From NCBI RefSeq assembly GCF_018613315.1, contig NZ_JAGGQL010000044.1, positions 1 to 64,000 of the forward strand: 64,000 nt of DNA, given 5' to 3'. The DNA comes from Bacillus sp. ISL-37. GTDB lineage: Bacteria; Bacillota; Bacilli; Bacillales; Cytobacillaceae. Below, piece by piece: positions 8,105 through 15,659 of the stretch (within the stretch, counting starts at the first letter, position 1; each line of letters starts with the position of its first letter). Under the pieces are notes generated by a model. The model saw only the letters and a program-made list of their open reading frames with translations. It did not search any database and was not told where the DNA came from. The position numbers and the translations under genes were made by a program.

Positions 8105-8653
8105 ATGGAATATGTATTAGAAACTACAGATCCTGAAAAATCACTAACCTTGAAAACAGCCATTCAGGGGAATCCGACGATGGTCGTATTTGTGCGCCAC
8201 CTTGGCTGACCAGTCTGCCGAGCATACCTTGCGCAGTTGCGCGAGCGAATAACTGAAGTTGAAGCAACAGGTTACCAGGTCATAGCCGTCGCCCCTTCAA
8301 AAGGCTCTTTTATCAAGCAATTCATTGAACAGTTTGGGCCTTTCCCATTTCCTATACTTGGGGATCCAACGCTTAAAGCATATCGGGGTATGGGCCATAA
8401 AACGATGCCTAAGTGGAAGCTGCTGGCGAAAGCCGGTTTTGGTTTTATTACCGGACAGGTCAAAGATTTTATTCCTAAAAACGAGAAGCAGAAGGAATTC
8501 GTCTTGAAATCGATGAAGACACAGGACGTCTACATCCAGGGAGGAACCTGGCTCTATTCGGCCGACGGCAAACTCTTATGGAAGCATATCGATGAATCAC
8601 CCGAGGATCACGCAAAAATTGATGAAGTCTTGCAGCAAATGAAAAAACGCTGA
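8105..8653 (+). CDS. Putative selenoprotein: SelL-related / AhpC-TSA_2-type thioredoxin-fold protein with in-frame TGA (Sec35)
   Basis: Translating from the ATG at 8105 (GGAGG about 8 bases upstream) gives 182 residues if the TGA at 8207-8209 is read as selenocysteine: FVRHLG-U-PVCRAYL, with Sec35 and Cys38. Relatives carry Cys at this spot in a CxxC redox motif, so the stop codon sits exactly at the catalytic residue. Downstream the frame stays open with typical family stretches: VIAVAPSKGSFIKQFIEQFG, FPFPILGDPTLKAYRGMG and QGGTWLYSADGKLLWKH. A SECIS-like hairpin follows the TGA. The likely role is a thiol/selenol redox enzyme or peroxiredoxin-like reductase. Alternatives are a nonsense-mutated Cys protein or a base error (TGC/TGT to TGA). 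Proof needs selA/selB/selC/selD in the genome, none of which are in this window. Confidence 0.8.
8210..8255 (+). promoter_or_regulatory. Candidate bacterial SECIS element
   Basis: Directly after the in-frame TGA. The upper stem is CUUGCGC (8228-8234) pairing with GCGCGAG (8239-8245), 7 bp with one G-U, and the loop AGUU has G at its second position, 27 nt after the TGA. A lower pairing CAGU (8211-8214) with ACUG (8252-8255) closes the element. Location and loop fit the known bacterial SECIS rule (apical G 16-37 nt after UGA). Confidence 0.7.
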
Positions 8654-8684
8654 TCAGCTTAACTCGCGATCAGCGTTTCTTCTT
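8648..8684 (+). terminator. Terminator overlapping the end of the selenoprotein gene
   Basis: Stem CGCTGATC/GATCAGCG (8648-8655 and 8668-8675), then TTTCTTCTTTT. The 5' arm contains the stop codon of the SelL-type gene and the 3' arm contains the stop of the small minus-strand ORF. Confidence 0.8.
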
Positions 8685-8777
8685 TTCATCTTTATCGGAA
8701 ACTTGCTCAAATAACTGTGAAATATAACCTTTTAATTCAAAACCCTCTTCATTCATGAATTCCTTAATTTGTTTCAT
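8670..8777 (-). CDS. Hypothetical 35-residue protein
   Basis: A short charged ORF starting MKQIKEFMNEEGFELKGY and ending in KDEKKKR. It is supported by a strong ribosome site (CGGAGGTAGATTAGG before ATG). It is convergent with the SelL-type gene and its last codons lie in that gene's terminator stem. No family is recognised. The amphipathic helix-like composition and good translation signal argue for expression, but length makes chance possible. Confidence 0.5.
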   Translation of the reverse strand: MKQIKEFMNEEGFELKGYISQLFEQVSDKDEKKKR

Positions 8778-8993
8778 CCTAATCTACCTCCGTTGTTAAT
8801 ATGTTGTTGGTTATAGTATTCCCACTCTAGCAAACTTTTATTCACCCAATTTTTAGAAGGATTGATAGTCTATTAGTTTAGACGGAGGTAGATTGGAAAA
8901 GTTGCATAATTAAGTAAAAGTTTTACAATTTACCTTTAGTCAGATTCCACATGCTGCAATTGAGCCGAGGCGCGTAGGCCAGATGACCCCAAA

Positions 8994-9727
8994 CCTGTCT
9001 TAATTCCTTCGTTTTCTTGACAGCTTTTGGCCTCAGGACCTCTTACCTGTCACAATTCCTTCGTTTTCTTGACAGCTTTTGGCCCGGTGCACCCAAACCT
9101 GTCTTAATTCCTTCGTTTTCTTGACAGCTTTTGGCCTCAGGACCTCTTACCTGTCACAATTCCTTCGTTTTCTTGACAGCTTTTGGCCCGGTGCACCCAA
9201 ACCTGTCATAATTCCTCCGGTTTCTTGACAGCTTTTGGTCTCAGGACCTCATACCTGTCATAATTCCTTCGTTTTCTTGACAGCTTTTGGCCCGGTGCAC
9301 CCAAACCTGTCATAATTCCTCTGGTTTCTTGACAGCTTTTGGCCTCAGGACCTCATACCTGTCACAATTCCTTCGTTTTCTTGACAGCTTTTAGCCTCCG
9401 GACCTCATACCTGTCACAATTCCTTCGTTTTCTTGACAGCTTTTAGCCTCGGGACGTCAAACCTGTCATAATTCCTTCGTTTTCTTGACAGCTTTTAGCC
9501 TCAGGACCTCATACCTGTCACAATTCCTTCGTTTTCTTGACAGCTTTTGGCCTCAGGACGTCAAACCTGTCATAATTCCTCCGGTTTCTTGACAGCTTTT
9601 GCCCTCAGGACCTCATACCTGTCATAATTCCTCCGGTTTCTTGACAGCTTATGCCCTCAGGACCTCATACCTGTCATAATTCCTTCGTTTTCTTGACAGC
9701 TTTTAGCCTCAGGACCTCATACCTGTC
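8994..9727. repeat. 52-bp tandem array 3 (CCTGTC..GACAG family), 14 units
   Basis: CCTGTC recurs exactly every 52 bp from 8994 to 9722 (8994, 9046, 9098, 9150, 9202, 9254, 9306, 9358, 9410, 9462, 9514, 9566, 9618, 9670, 9722). Each unit reads CTGTCATAATTCCTTCG..TTGACAGCTTTT with an inverted CTGTCA/TGACAG pair. The second half alternates between two variants in the first units (TCAGGACCTC and CGGTGCACCC), giving a 104-bp higher-order repeat at the left end. No coding sequence is seen. Confidence 0.95.
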
Positions 9728-9785
9728 CAAACCCAGCCTTACTTCTGACTGCTATTCCTATTCGATCCCGAAGCTGTCTGAATAA

Positions 9786-9816
9786 CAAAAAAAGCACCAA
9801 CCCAAAAGGCTGGCAC
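9786..9816 (-). terminator. Terminator after the 48-residue ORF
   Basis: On the minus strand GTGCCAGCC/GGTTGGTGC pairs over 9 positions using three G-U pairs, with a 5-nt loop, followed by seven T. Confidence 0.75.
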
Positions 9817-9833
9817 TCTCTCTTCCTATCATC

Positions 9834-9980
9834 CTACTTAACAAACACATAAGGATTTCCGCCGATGGACTTCCTCATTTCTTCAGTGATAACGACACTG
9901 GAGGCCTGTGGCTGTGCAGCAGCACCTGTCGTCTGTTTGTTTTCTCCGTTCCCGTCATAGTACATTGGTTTTGCTTGCAT
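9834..9980 (-). CDS. Hypothetical 48-residue protein
   Basis: A small polar protein starting MQAKPMYYDGNGENK and ending IGGNPYVFVK, with ribosome site GGGGGGA 7 bases before the ATG. It lies 13 bp downstream of the DUF2269 gene on the same strand and has its own terminator, so it is probably co-transcribed. No signal peptide or membrane segment is seen. No family is recognised; the Gly/Asn/Gln-rich sequence suggests a disordered peptide. Confidence 0.6.
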   Translation of the reverse strand: MQAKPMYYDGNGENKQTTGAAAQPQASSVVITEEMRKSIGGNPYVFVK

Positions 9981-9993
9981 TTTCGAATCCCCC

Positions 9994-10449
9994 CTAGAAT
10001 GGTTTTGTTGACATAAGCACGATCAGCACAACTGCTGCAACATGTGCAATGGCATTTAGCTTGGCGACTTTTTTATCCAGCTGATGATACTCGGCTGGCA
10101 GTTCGCCGTCACCGCTGTTCATCACGATATCGACTTGCTTTTCGATTGTTTTTGGTAACATTGCTGCGACAACAGGCTGAATCAGCACGTATATAATCAA
10201 GGAACCGATGAACCATCCCTGTGACCAAAGCACCGGGTTTACAATGGCCATCAAAATTCCGCTGGCTAACAATGTAAGTGATCCCACTTTGGCAAAGATC
10301 TCTATTTTTTTATTAATCTCAAAACAAACTTTTGCGTTCGTTACTGACTTAGCACCAAACTTGGCAACCACCGGCATTCCAAAGCTCGCTCCTAAACCAA
10401 CAACGGCCGCGATGATATGAACTAGAACTAACAATCCATATAATGTCAC
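9994..10449 (-). CDS. DUF2269-like integral membrane protein
   Basis: About 151 residues with four hydrophobic segments: LVLVHIIAAVVGLGASFGMPVV, VGSLTLLASGILMAIV, FIGSLIIYVLIQPVVAAML and IAHVAAVVLIVLMS. A conserved-looking His sits in the first segment, as in DUF2269/CopD-like four-helix proteins. The function is unknown. GTG at 10449 has GGGGGGA about 6 bases upstream; an ATG two codons earlier (10455) directly abuts that site and is the alternative. The 48-residue ORF follows in the same direction. Confidence 0.72.
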   Translation of the reverse strand: MTLYGLLVLVHIIAAVVGLGASFGMPVVAKFGAKSVTNAKVCFEINKKIEIFAKVGSLTLLASGILMAIVNPVLWSQGWFIGSLIIYVLIQPVVAAMLPKTIEKQVDIVMNSGDGELPAEYHQLDKKVAKLNAIAHVAAVVLIVLMSTKPF

Positions 10450-10560
10450 ACTCATCCCCCCTAGAACTTTTTACCTATATATTTATACCATAAATATTCC
10501 CTTCAAGGGTAAAAAATTCTATATTTACAACTTGTTTACAGTGTTTTTCTCCTATAACAA

Positions 10561-10596
10561 CAAAAAAGGAAGCATGAACGAATATCCATGCTTCCT
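10561..10596 (-). terminator. Terminator of the ABC-F gene
   Basis: Stem GGAAGCATG/CATGCTTCC with a 9-nt loop, followed on the minus strand by six T. Confidence 0.88.
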
Positions 10597-10601
10597 CTCG
10601 C

Positions 10602-12504
10602 TTACTCCCCGGCACTCAACCACATCTCCATCGCCAGCTCGAGTTCGTCATTCAGTTGCTGTTTCCTGCTATACAGCTTATCAAGTTCCTCATAATCCTG
10701 GTTAATCCCCATCACTAAATCAAGCTCTGTGATTTCTTTTTCCAGGCCTTCGATCTTCTTCTGAAGCTTCGCCGCCGGGTCTGGCTGTGACACTCGCTGA
10801 ACTTTATCCTTTTTCTCCTTTACAACCGGCACCGGCTCAACAAACGCCGCTTTCTCCCTTTTATAATCATCGTAATTCCCCTGATAGCTCTTCAAGCCAA
10901 AATTCTCAACGGCAATCACACGCTCACCGATTTTATTGATGAAATAGCGGTCGTGAGAAATGAAGAAGATGGTGCCCTTAAAATCCTCCAAGGCTGCTTC
11001 GAGCGTTTCAATCGAATCAATATCCAGGTGATTTGTCGGTTCATCTAGAATCAGCAAATTGATATCCTGGAACATGAGCATCGCCAGCTTGAGTCTGATC
11101 CTTTCCCCGCCTGACAGGAACCTCACCTTTTTGAAAACACTCTTTTTGTAAAACATGAACTTCGCCAGGTACTCGCGCGCTTTCCCTTCTACAATCGAGA
11201 TATCCTCTCGGAAGCATTCGAGCAGCGTGAGCTCCTCATTTTTAAATTCAATCTTCTGAGGCAGGTAGGCGGCCATTACATTTGCACCCAACTCCACTGA
11301 ACCCGCATCAGGCTGCTCTTCTCCTAACAGCATCTTCAAGAAGGTCGTCTTGCCACTGCCATTCGGACCAACAAGGCCGACCCGCTCACCGTAATGAACC
11401 ATCAGATCAGCGCCGTCAAAAATCACCTTATCCTCATAGCGCTTAGAAACACCAACCGCCTTGATCGTTTCATTCCCGGAGCGCACCGCATCGTTAAAAC
11501 TCAAGCGCATATTCCATCGCTCAAAAATCGGCATATCAATCCGGTCCAGCTTATCAAGCTTCTTCTGGATGCTCGCCGCGCGCCTGAAAAATTTGTTATT
11601 ATCGGCACGCAACGCCCAGTCCCGCAGGCTCATCACCTGCTTTTCCATGTTATTGACCATCTTCTGCTGCTCGCGGAACTGCTCATACTGCACCCGCATG
11701 TTCTCTTCCTTTTTGGCTGATAAAGCTAGAATAATTCCCCTTGTAGCTAATCGTTTCCATATCCTCGATCTCGACGATTTTATTGACGACATGATCAAGG
11801 AAATAGCGGTCGTGCGAGACAATCAGCACAATTCCCTTATAATTTTTCAAAAAGCCTTCCAGCCATTCGATTGAATCCATATCAAGGTGGTTGGTCGGCT
11901 CATCGAGCAGCAGAATATCCGGTTGATGAATCAGAATCTTCCCAATCCCAACCGTCGTTTTCTCTCCGCCGCTAAGCAAATCAAAATCCCTCTGCAAAAA
12001 GCTGTCGGTAAACTTAAGCCCGGTGCAAACCTTGCTTAACTTCTCCTCCTGATCATAACCGCCTTTTGCTTCATACAAATTCACTAGATCACTGTATTTA
12101 TTCAGCGCTTTTTCCAGGGCCGCATCCTCCAAAACCTGCATTTGCGCCTCTAGCTCTCTCATCTGTTTTTCAACCTCATGAACCTCTTCAAACGCAAGAT
12201 TCAGCACATCAATCACTTTCAGGCCGGCCGGATACGATGGCATCTGTTCCAGATAGGCAAACGATGCTCCCCGAGGACGATGGACCAGCCCTTCATCATA
12301 TCCAGGACTCGAGGTTTGCGGATAGCCAGGATAATAATGCATAGGCTCGATCCCGGCAATCACCTTAAGGACCGTGCTTTTCCCACTGCCATTCGCCCCG
12401 ACAATCCCAACCTTATCCCCTTCAAATGCTTCCAATGTAAAACTGTTCACGACCAGCGTCGCTTCCATATATTTTTTAATTCCGTGCACTTTCAGTTCTA
12501 ACAT
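10602..12504 (-). pseudogene. ABC-F family ATPase, interrupted by one frameshift
   Basis: ABC-F proteins act in the cytoplasm on ribosomes, either as translation factors or by expelling antibiotics. Two half-genes overlap in different frames. The N-half runs from ATG 12504 (AGAAGGA 6 bases upstream) to 11683 and has GANGSGKST, LLSGGEKTT and ILLLDEPTNHLDMDS. The C-half runs to 10602 and has GPNGSGKTT, FLSGGERIRL and LLILDEPTNHLDIDS plus a C-terminal coiled coil. Removing one A from the A5 run at 11710-11714 joins SSFISQ to KEENMRVQYEQF, the usual inter-domain linker, giving about 634 residues. It may be a true mutation or a homopolymer error. The N-terminal ATPase domain has an unusual Tyr/Pro-rich insert after Walker A. 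The leader looks attenuator-controlled, which favours a resistance-type ABC-F. Confidence 0.85.
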
Positions 12505-12591
12505 ATCAATTCCTTCTTTCATCCATAATGAAGCTACGCTTTTTATGGACAGCACAAAGAAGAACCTATTTACCATTCATTTTTCCAATAT

Positions 12592-12620
12592 AAAAAGACT
12601 GTAGAAATCCCTACAGTCTT
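12592..12620 (-). terminator. Leader terminator (attenuator) upstream of the ABC-F gene
   Basis: On the minus strand AAGACTGTAG/CTACAGTCTT forms a perfect 10-bp stem with a 6-nt loop followed by TTTTAT. It lies about 90 bp before the ABC-F start, where a terminator makes sense only as a conditional one. No plus-strand gene ends nearby. Confidence 0.7.
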
Positions 12621-12691
12621 GAATCAACAATTTCAGCAAGCACAAATAAGCCCATGCCAAAAAAATCACTATCACGATTCAGTAAAGTAAG

Positions 12692-12819
12692 TTATCTTCT
12701 AATTGCCGTATTCCATAAAGAGCATAACGAAATAAACCTATGCAACATAGGCATTTTTACACTCATTACAAAATCCTTATTAATAAAATTAATAATTAGC
12801 AATTAGATGTTGGTTCCAT
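12692..12819 (-). promoter_or_regulatory. Leader region with short upstream ORFs before ABC-F gene
   Basis: On the minus strand a strong ribosome site (GGAGGGG) precedes a 7-codon ORF, MEPTSNC (12796-12819). A second possible ORF of 24 codons starts MSVKMPMLHRF (12692-12766) behind AAGGAT. Short translated ORFs followed by an intrinsic terminator are the known layout of ribosome-mediated attenuation for vmlR/msr-type ABC-F genes. That this leader works the same way is inference. Confidence 0.5.
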
Positions 12820-12968
12820 AAACTTACTTCCCCTCCTCAATCATTTGCTTCATTATCTCAAGTTTACATTATTTTGTAAATATAATTGGATATTTTTTCA
12901 TGATTCTTCTTCCCCCGAGACAAGCATAAATTAGTAAAAAACTTGTCCACCGGAAAGGATTCCACGCA

Positions 12969-13889
12969 ATGATTCCGTTACGCGCCAAGCTTACCGCTTC
13001 TTTTTATGCTCTATTATCGATCAGTTTTTGGGGAGTTTCCTTTGTTTCTGCAAAAGCTGTACTCGCAAAGCTCGATCCGTATTCATTATTGGTGCTCCGC
13101 TTTGGCCTCGGAGCTTTATTTTTATTGGTGATTTTACTGCTCAACCGTTCTCGTCTCCGGATTTCGATTGGATACATCCCTCATTTGGTTGTCCTCGGAA
13201 TACTGGGCGTCTTTGTTCACCAGGTCCTGCAGGCAACCGCTCTGTTAACGATCAATGCCTCATCTGCCGGGTGGTTGATTTCTTTTTCGCCTATTTTCAC
13301 CGTCATCCTTTCAGTTCTGTTTTTGCATGAAAAGATGAATCTGAAAAAAGCACTTGGAATGGTGGTCGCCATAGCGGGGGTCTTTCTTGTCACTACCACC
13401 CGGAGCGGCCATTCCTTCGAGTTCGCATTGAACATCGGCTTCATCCTGATGATTCTTAGCACACTGAACTGGGCGATCTATTCCATCCTGTTAAAAAGGC
13501 TCCACATCCCGTACCCTGCACTATTGGTGACATTTTACATGAGCCTGATCGGCTTTATGCTCACTCTGCCTTTTATCATCCGCAACAGAGGCTGGGAATC
13601 CCTGCCCCTGCTGACCCAGACGGAGTGGGCCCATCTTATGTTCCTTGCGATATTTGTGTCTGGAATTGGCTATTGGTATTGGGGAAAGGCACTGGAGGTT
13701 TTGGACGCCTCGAAAGTGTCAATGTTCTTGTACCTTGAGCCGCTGGCTACTCTGATTGCCGCCATCTTTCTTTTACATGAAAAATTTATCCTCATAAGTG
13801 CGATTGGCGGAATCATAATTATTATTGGAGTGGTTATTGTCAATGGTGGTCTTGCACGTTTAGTGGCGAATGCGATTTTTAAAAAATGA
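12969..13889 (+). CDS. EamA/DMT-family transporter
   Basis: A 306-residue member of the drug/metabolite transporter superfamily with ten predicted membrane helices in two EamA repeats. The first repeat begins SFWGVSFVSAKAVLAKLDP and the second includes NWAIYSILLKRLHIPYPALL. Each repeat ends in the family pattern (FLHEKMNLKKALGMVVAIAGVFLV and LLHEKFILISAIGGIIIIIGVV). It probably exports a small metabolite; the substrate is unknown. The stop overlaps the region just before the cysteine dioxygenase gene, so the pair is likely an operon and the cargo may relate to cysteine or its oxidation products (inference). Confidence 0.88.
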   Translation: MIPLRAKLTASFYALLSISFWGVSFVSAKAVLAKLDPYSLLVLRFGLGALFLLVILLLNRSRLRISIGYIPHLVVLGILGVFVHQVLQATALLTINASSAGWLISFSPIFTVILSVLFLHEKMNLKKALGMVVAIAGVFLVTTTRSGHSFEFALNIGFILMILSTLNWAIYSILLKRLHIPYPALLVTFYMSLIGFMLTLPFIIRNRGWESLPLLTQTEWAHLMFLAIFVSGIGYWYWGKALEVLDASKVSMFLYLEPLATLIAAIFLLHEKFILISAIGGIIIIIGVVIVNGGLARLVANAIFKK

Positions 13890-13906
13890 AGAAGGTGGGA
13901 GTGCCC

Positions 13907-14485
13907 ATGGCTATAAATCCTCAGGCAAAAAATGTGTTAGATTCACTAACAGAGCCTTCCAAACACGAGATGAAGGAAGCATTGGCGAAGATCAATATGT
14001 CTGTAGATGAATTGAAACCCTTTCTCCAATCAGCTTCGGGCAAGCCTTATTATCGAAAACTTCTCTACAAAAGCGAAGATGTAGAGCTTCTGGTGATGAA
14101 CTGGTCAGATTTAGAATGCGCTCCCCATGATCACGGGAATTCCCATGGCTGGATCCAGGTACTTAACGGAACTTCTGTTAATTCAGTTTACGAAGTCGAC
14201 GGCAACAGCCTGCCGAAAGAGCTGTTCAAGGAGTACCACCATCAGGGAAAGTTCTTCTATGCACCGAAGAAAGGAGTCCATAAGATGCAAGCAGACGGCA
14301 CAAGTGGACTCGTCACTCTACACCTCTATTCCCCGCCCATCAGTGGGATGAAAGTCTACGACCTTGAAAAATGTGCTGCCTGTGTCGTCTCCGATGACTG
14401 TGGAGCATGGTGGCCAGAGGAACAGCGTCAGAAAATCAAAGAAATGAGGCTCAACAAACAAGAAGACGGTTCTCATGCTTCATGA
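13907..14485 (+). CDS. Cysteine dioxygenase family protein (cupin)
   Basis: Non-haem iron enzyme oxidising cysteine (or a related thiol) to its sulfinate. The 192-residue cupin shows the Fe-binding APHDHGNSHGW motif near residue 75 and the third ligand His in KGVHKM near residue 125, followed by LHLYSPP. C-terminal cysteines (CAACVVSDDC) are unusual and may bind metal or be redox-active. The ATG at 13907 was chosen because GAAGGTGGGA lies 7 bases upstream; an ATG at 13886 overlaps the transporter stop. The gene end and stop codon lie inside a terminator stem. Confidence 0.88.
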   Translation: MAINPQAKNVLDSLTEPSKHEMKEALAKINMSVDELKPFLQSASGKPYYRKLLYKSEDVELLVMNWSDLECAPHDHGNSHGWIQVLNGTSVNSVYEVDGNSLPKELFKEYHHQGKFFYAPKKGVHKMQADGTSGLVTLHLYSPPISGMKVYDLEKCAACVVSDDCGAWWPEEQRQKIKEMRLNKQEDGSHAS

Positions 14486-14497
14486 GAACCGTCTTCT
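14461..14497. terminator. Bidirectional terminator between cysteine dioxygenase and DUF1456 genes
   Basis: A perfect 17-bp stem AGAAGACGGTTCTCATG with a 3-nt loop. The 3' arm holds the TGA stop of the cysteine dioxygenase gene. A-rich and T-rich flanks on both sides allow use in both directions. Confidence 0.85.
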
Positions 14498-14503
14498 ATA
14501 TTT

Positions 14504-14995
14504 CTATCCGCGGAATTTCAAGGCTAGGCCCTTCAGGAAATTCCGCGCGAATTTATCGCCACATTCCCGATAGTTCTTATGCCCTTCTTTTCTCAAAATC
14601 GCTCCGAGCTCACCCTTAGACACACGGACTCCCGCAAGGTCAAAAATCTCGAGCATATCCTCGCTCGTGAGCGACAGTGCGATCTTCACTTTTTTCAATA
14701 GCTGGTTATTCACAGTCTCCCCGGTTATTGGTGGAGCACCCGTCTCCCCCGGACGCTTCCCTCTTTTAAAAGTAACCATGCCATTCAAGAACTGCTCCAT
14801 CATCGCATTATTGATTCTTATGTAGTCATCAGGTACCTCTTCATCCCCATACTCATCTTCATCAATTTTCTGCAGCATCATGCGGACATCGTCCTTCGTC
14901 ACGTTCACGCCGCCAAGATTGAATATCTCTACCATATCAGTATCTTTGATATCCAATGCGTACCGCAAACGGATCATTATATCATTGTTAAGCAT
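14504..14995 (-). CDS. DUF1456 family protein (YehS-like)
   Basis: A 163-residue protein made of two similar modules. Residues 1-70 begin MLNNDIMIRLRYALDIKDTDMVEIFNLGG and residues 95-160 begin NNQLLKKVKIALSLTSEDMLEIFDLAG. The repeat of 'R/KxALxxxxxDMxEIFxLxG..V.K.....L.K' is the DUF1456 signature; the fold is helical and the function is unknown. A strong AGGAGG site lies 8 bases before the ATG. It is monocistronic and shares a terminator with the convergent cysteine dioxygenase gene. Confidence 0.9.
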   Translation of the reverse strand: MLNNDIMIRLRYALDIKDTDMVEIFNLGGVNVTKDDVRMMLQKIDEDEYGDEEVPDDYIRINNAMMEQFLNGMVTFKRGKRPGETGAPPITGETVNNQLLKKVKIALSLTSEDMLEIFDLAGVRVSKGELGAILRKEGHKNYRECGDKFARNFLKGLALKFRG

Positions 14996-15162
14996 TTAAA
15001 AATCCTCCTATAAAAAGCTGTACCGTTAGTATTCCCGATTAACTATTGCAGTCTAACATTAAATGTTAAAAAAGCCTATAGTTTTCACCTTCGAAAGCGA
15101 CTGGAGACAGTTTTCGAGTGGGGAGCTGCAACAACTCATTAAGATTTCTGGCTTTTGCTAAG

Positions 15163-15256
15163 GCTCTTTTCTCAAACTTTGTTGATATTGATAAAAAAAT
15201 AGGATTGAATGACCTATTTTTCTTCGAAAAGTTGACTCTTTTTATGAGAAAAGAGC
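15163..15256. repeat. Nested inverted repeat (~94 bp), MITE-like or structured RNA
   Basis: Outer arms GCTCTTTTCTCA (15163-15174) and TGAGAAAAGAGC (15245-15256) are a perfect 12-bp inverted pair. An inner hairpin AAAAATAGG/CCTATTTTT is centred near 15206, and CAAACTTT/AAAAGTTG pairs in between. The segment could fold as one long cruciform. An ORF of 67 codons crosses it but shows no family features. Confidence 0.6.
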
Positions 15257-15330
15257 ATGCAAACTTAATACCGACCCGCGAAATGGCGTATATTACGTTA
15301 AAATCAGCTTTAGGATTTTAACAACAAGCT

Positions 15331-15567
15331 TTACGAAAACAGCCTTTTGCTAAAGAACCTGGTTACAGCAAATGCAATCCCCAATGACAATACAGAGACA
15401 ATCAATGGGATTGAGTTTGTTTCCCCAAACTCTACCTGGGATGGCAAACTGGCTGCTTCCGATGGGAATTCAGGCGTATAAATTGCGGTTAACAGCAGAC
15501 CAGATACTACCTGCAACACGGTATATGACAAGATAAAACTTCCGGCAAACAACAAATATTTTTTCAT
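15331..15567 (-). CDS. Small two-helix membrane protein, unknown
   Basis: A 78-residue protein. An N-terminal hydrophobic helix YLLFAGSFILSYTVLQVVSG is followed by an extracytoplasmic loop rich in Pro/Glu (TPEFPSEAASLPSQVEFGE) and a second helix SIPLIVSVLSLGIAFAVTRFF with a basic tail. ATG at 15567 is favoured by GGAAAGGG 6-9 bases upstream; a GTG (15576) and ATG (15573) upstream are alternatives. No family is recognised. No partner gene is adjacent on the same strand. Confidence 0.6.
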   Translation of the reverse strand: MKKYLLFAGSFILSYTVLQVVSGLLLTAIYTPEFPSEAASLPSQVEFGETNSIPLIVSVLSLGIAFAVTRFFSKRLFS

Positions 15568-15659
15568 CTCCATCACCCTTTCCTTCCCATTATTACGGTT
15601 AGGGACACAATAAGTTTCAGAAAGGGCAAAGGGAACTGTTATATGTGCGCATTGATTTT

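Noticed and set aside
8207-8209. Simple nonsense mutation making the SelL-like gene a pseudogene
   Set aside because: The TGA is exactly at the redox Cys position, the rest of the frame is intact and a SECIS-like hairpin follows; it remains the main alternative.
8994-9727. CRISPR array
   Set aside because: The whole 52-bp unit is repeated with no unique spacers, and no cas genes are present.
11700-11720. Programmed -1 frameshift at CAAAAAGG in the ABC-F gene
   Set aside because: The halves need a +1 change (or loss of one A), not -1, and ABC-F genes are not known to use frameshifting. A single-base insertion is simpler.
15118-15321. 67-codon plus-strand ORF
   Set aside because: It runs through a nested inverted repeat and has no protein-family signature; the DNA structure explains it better.
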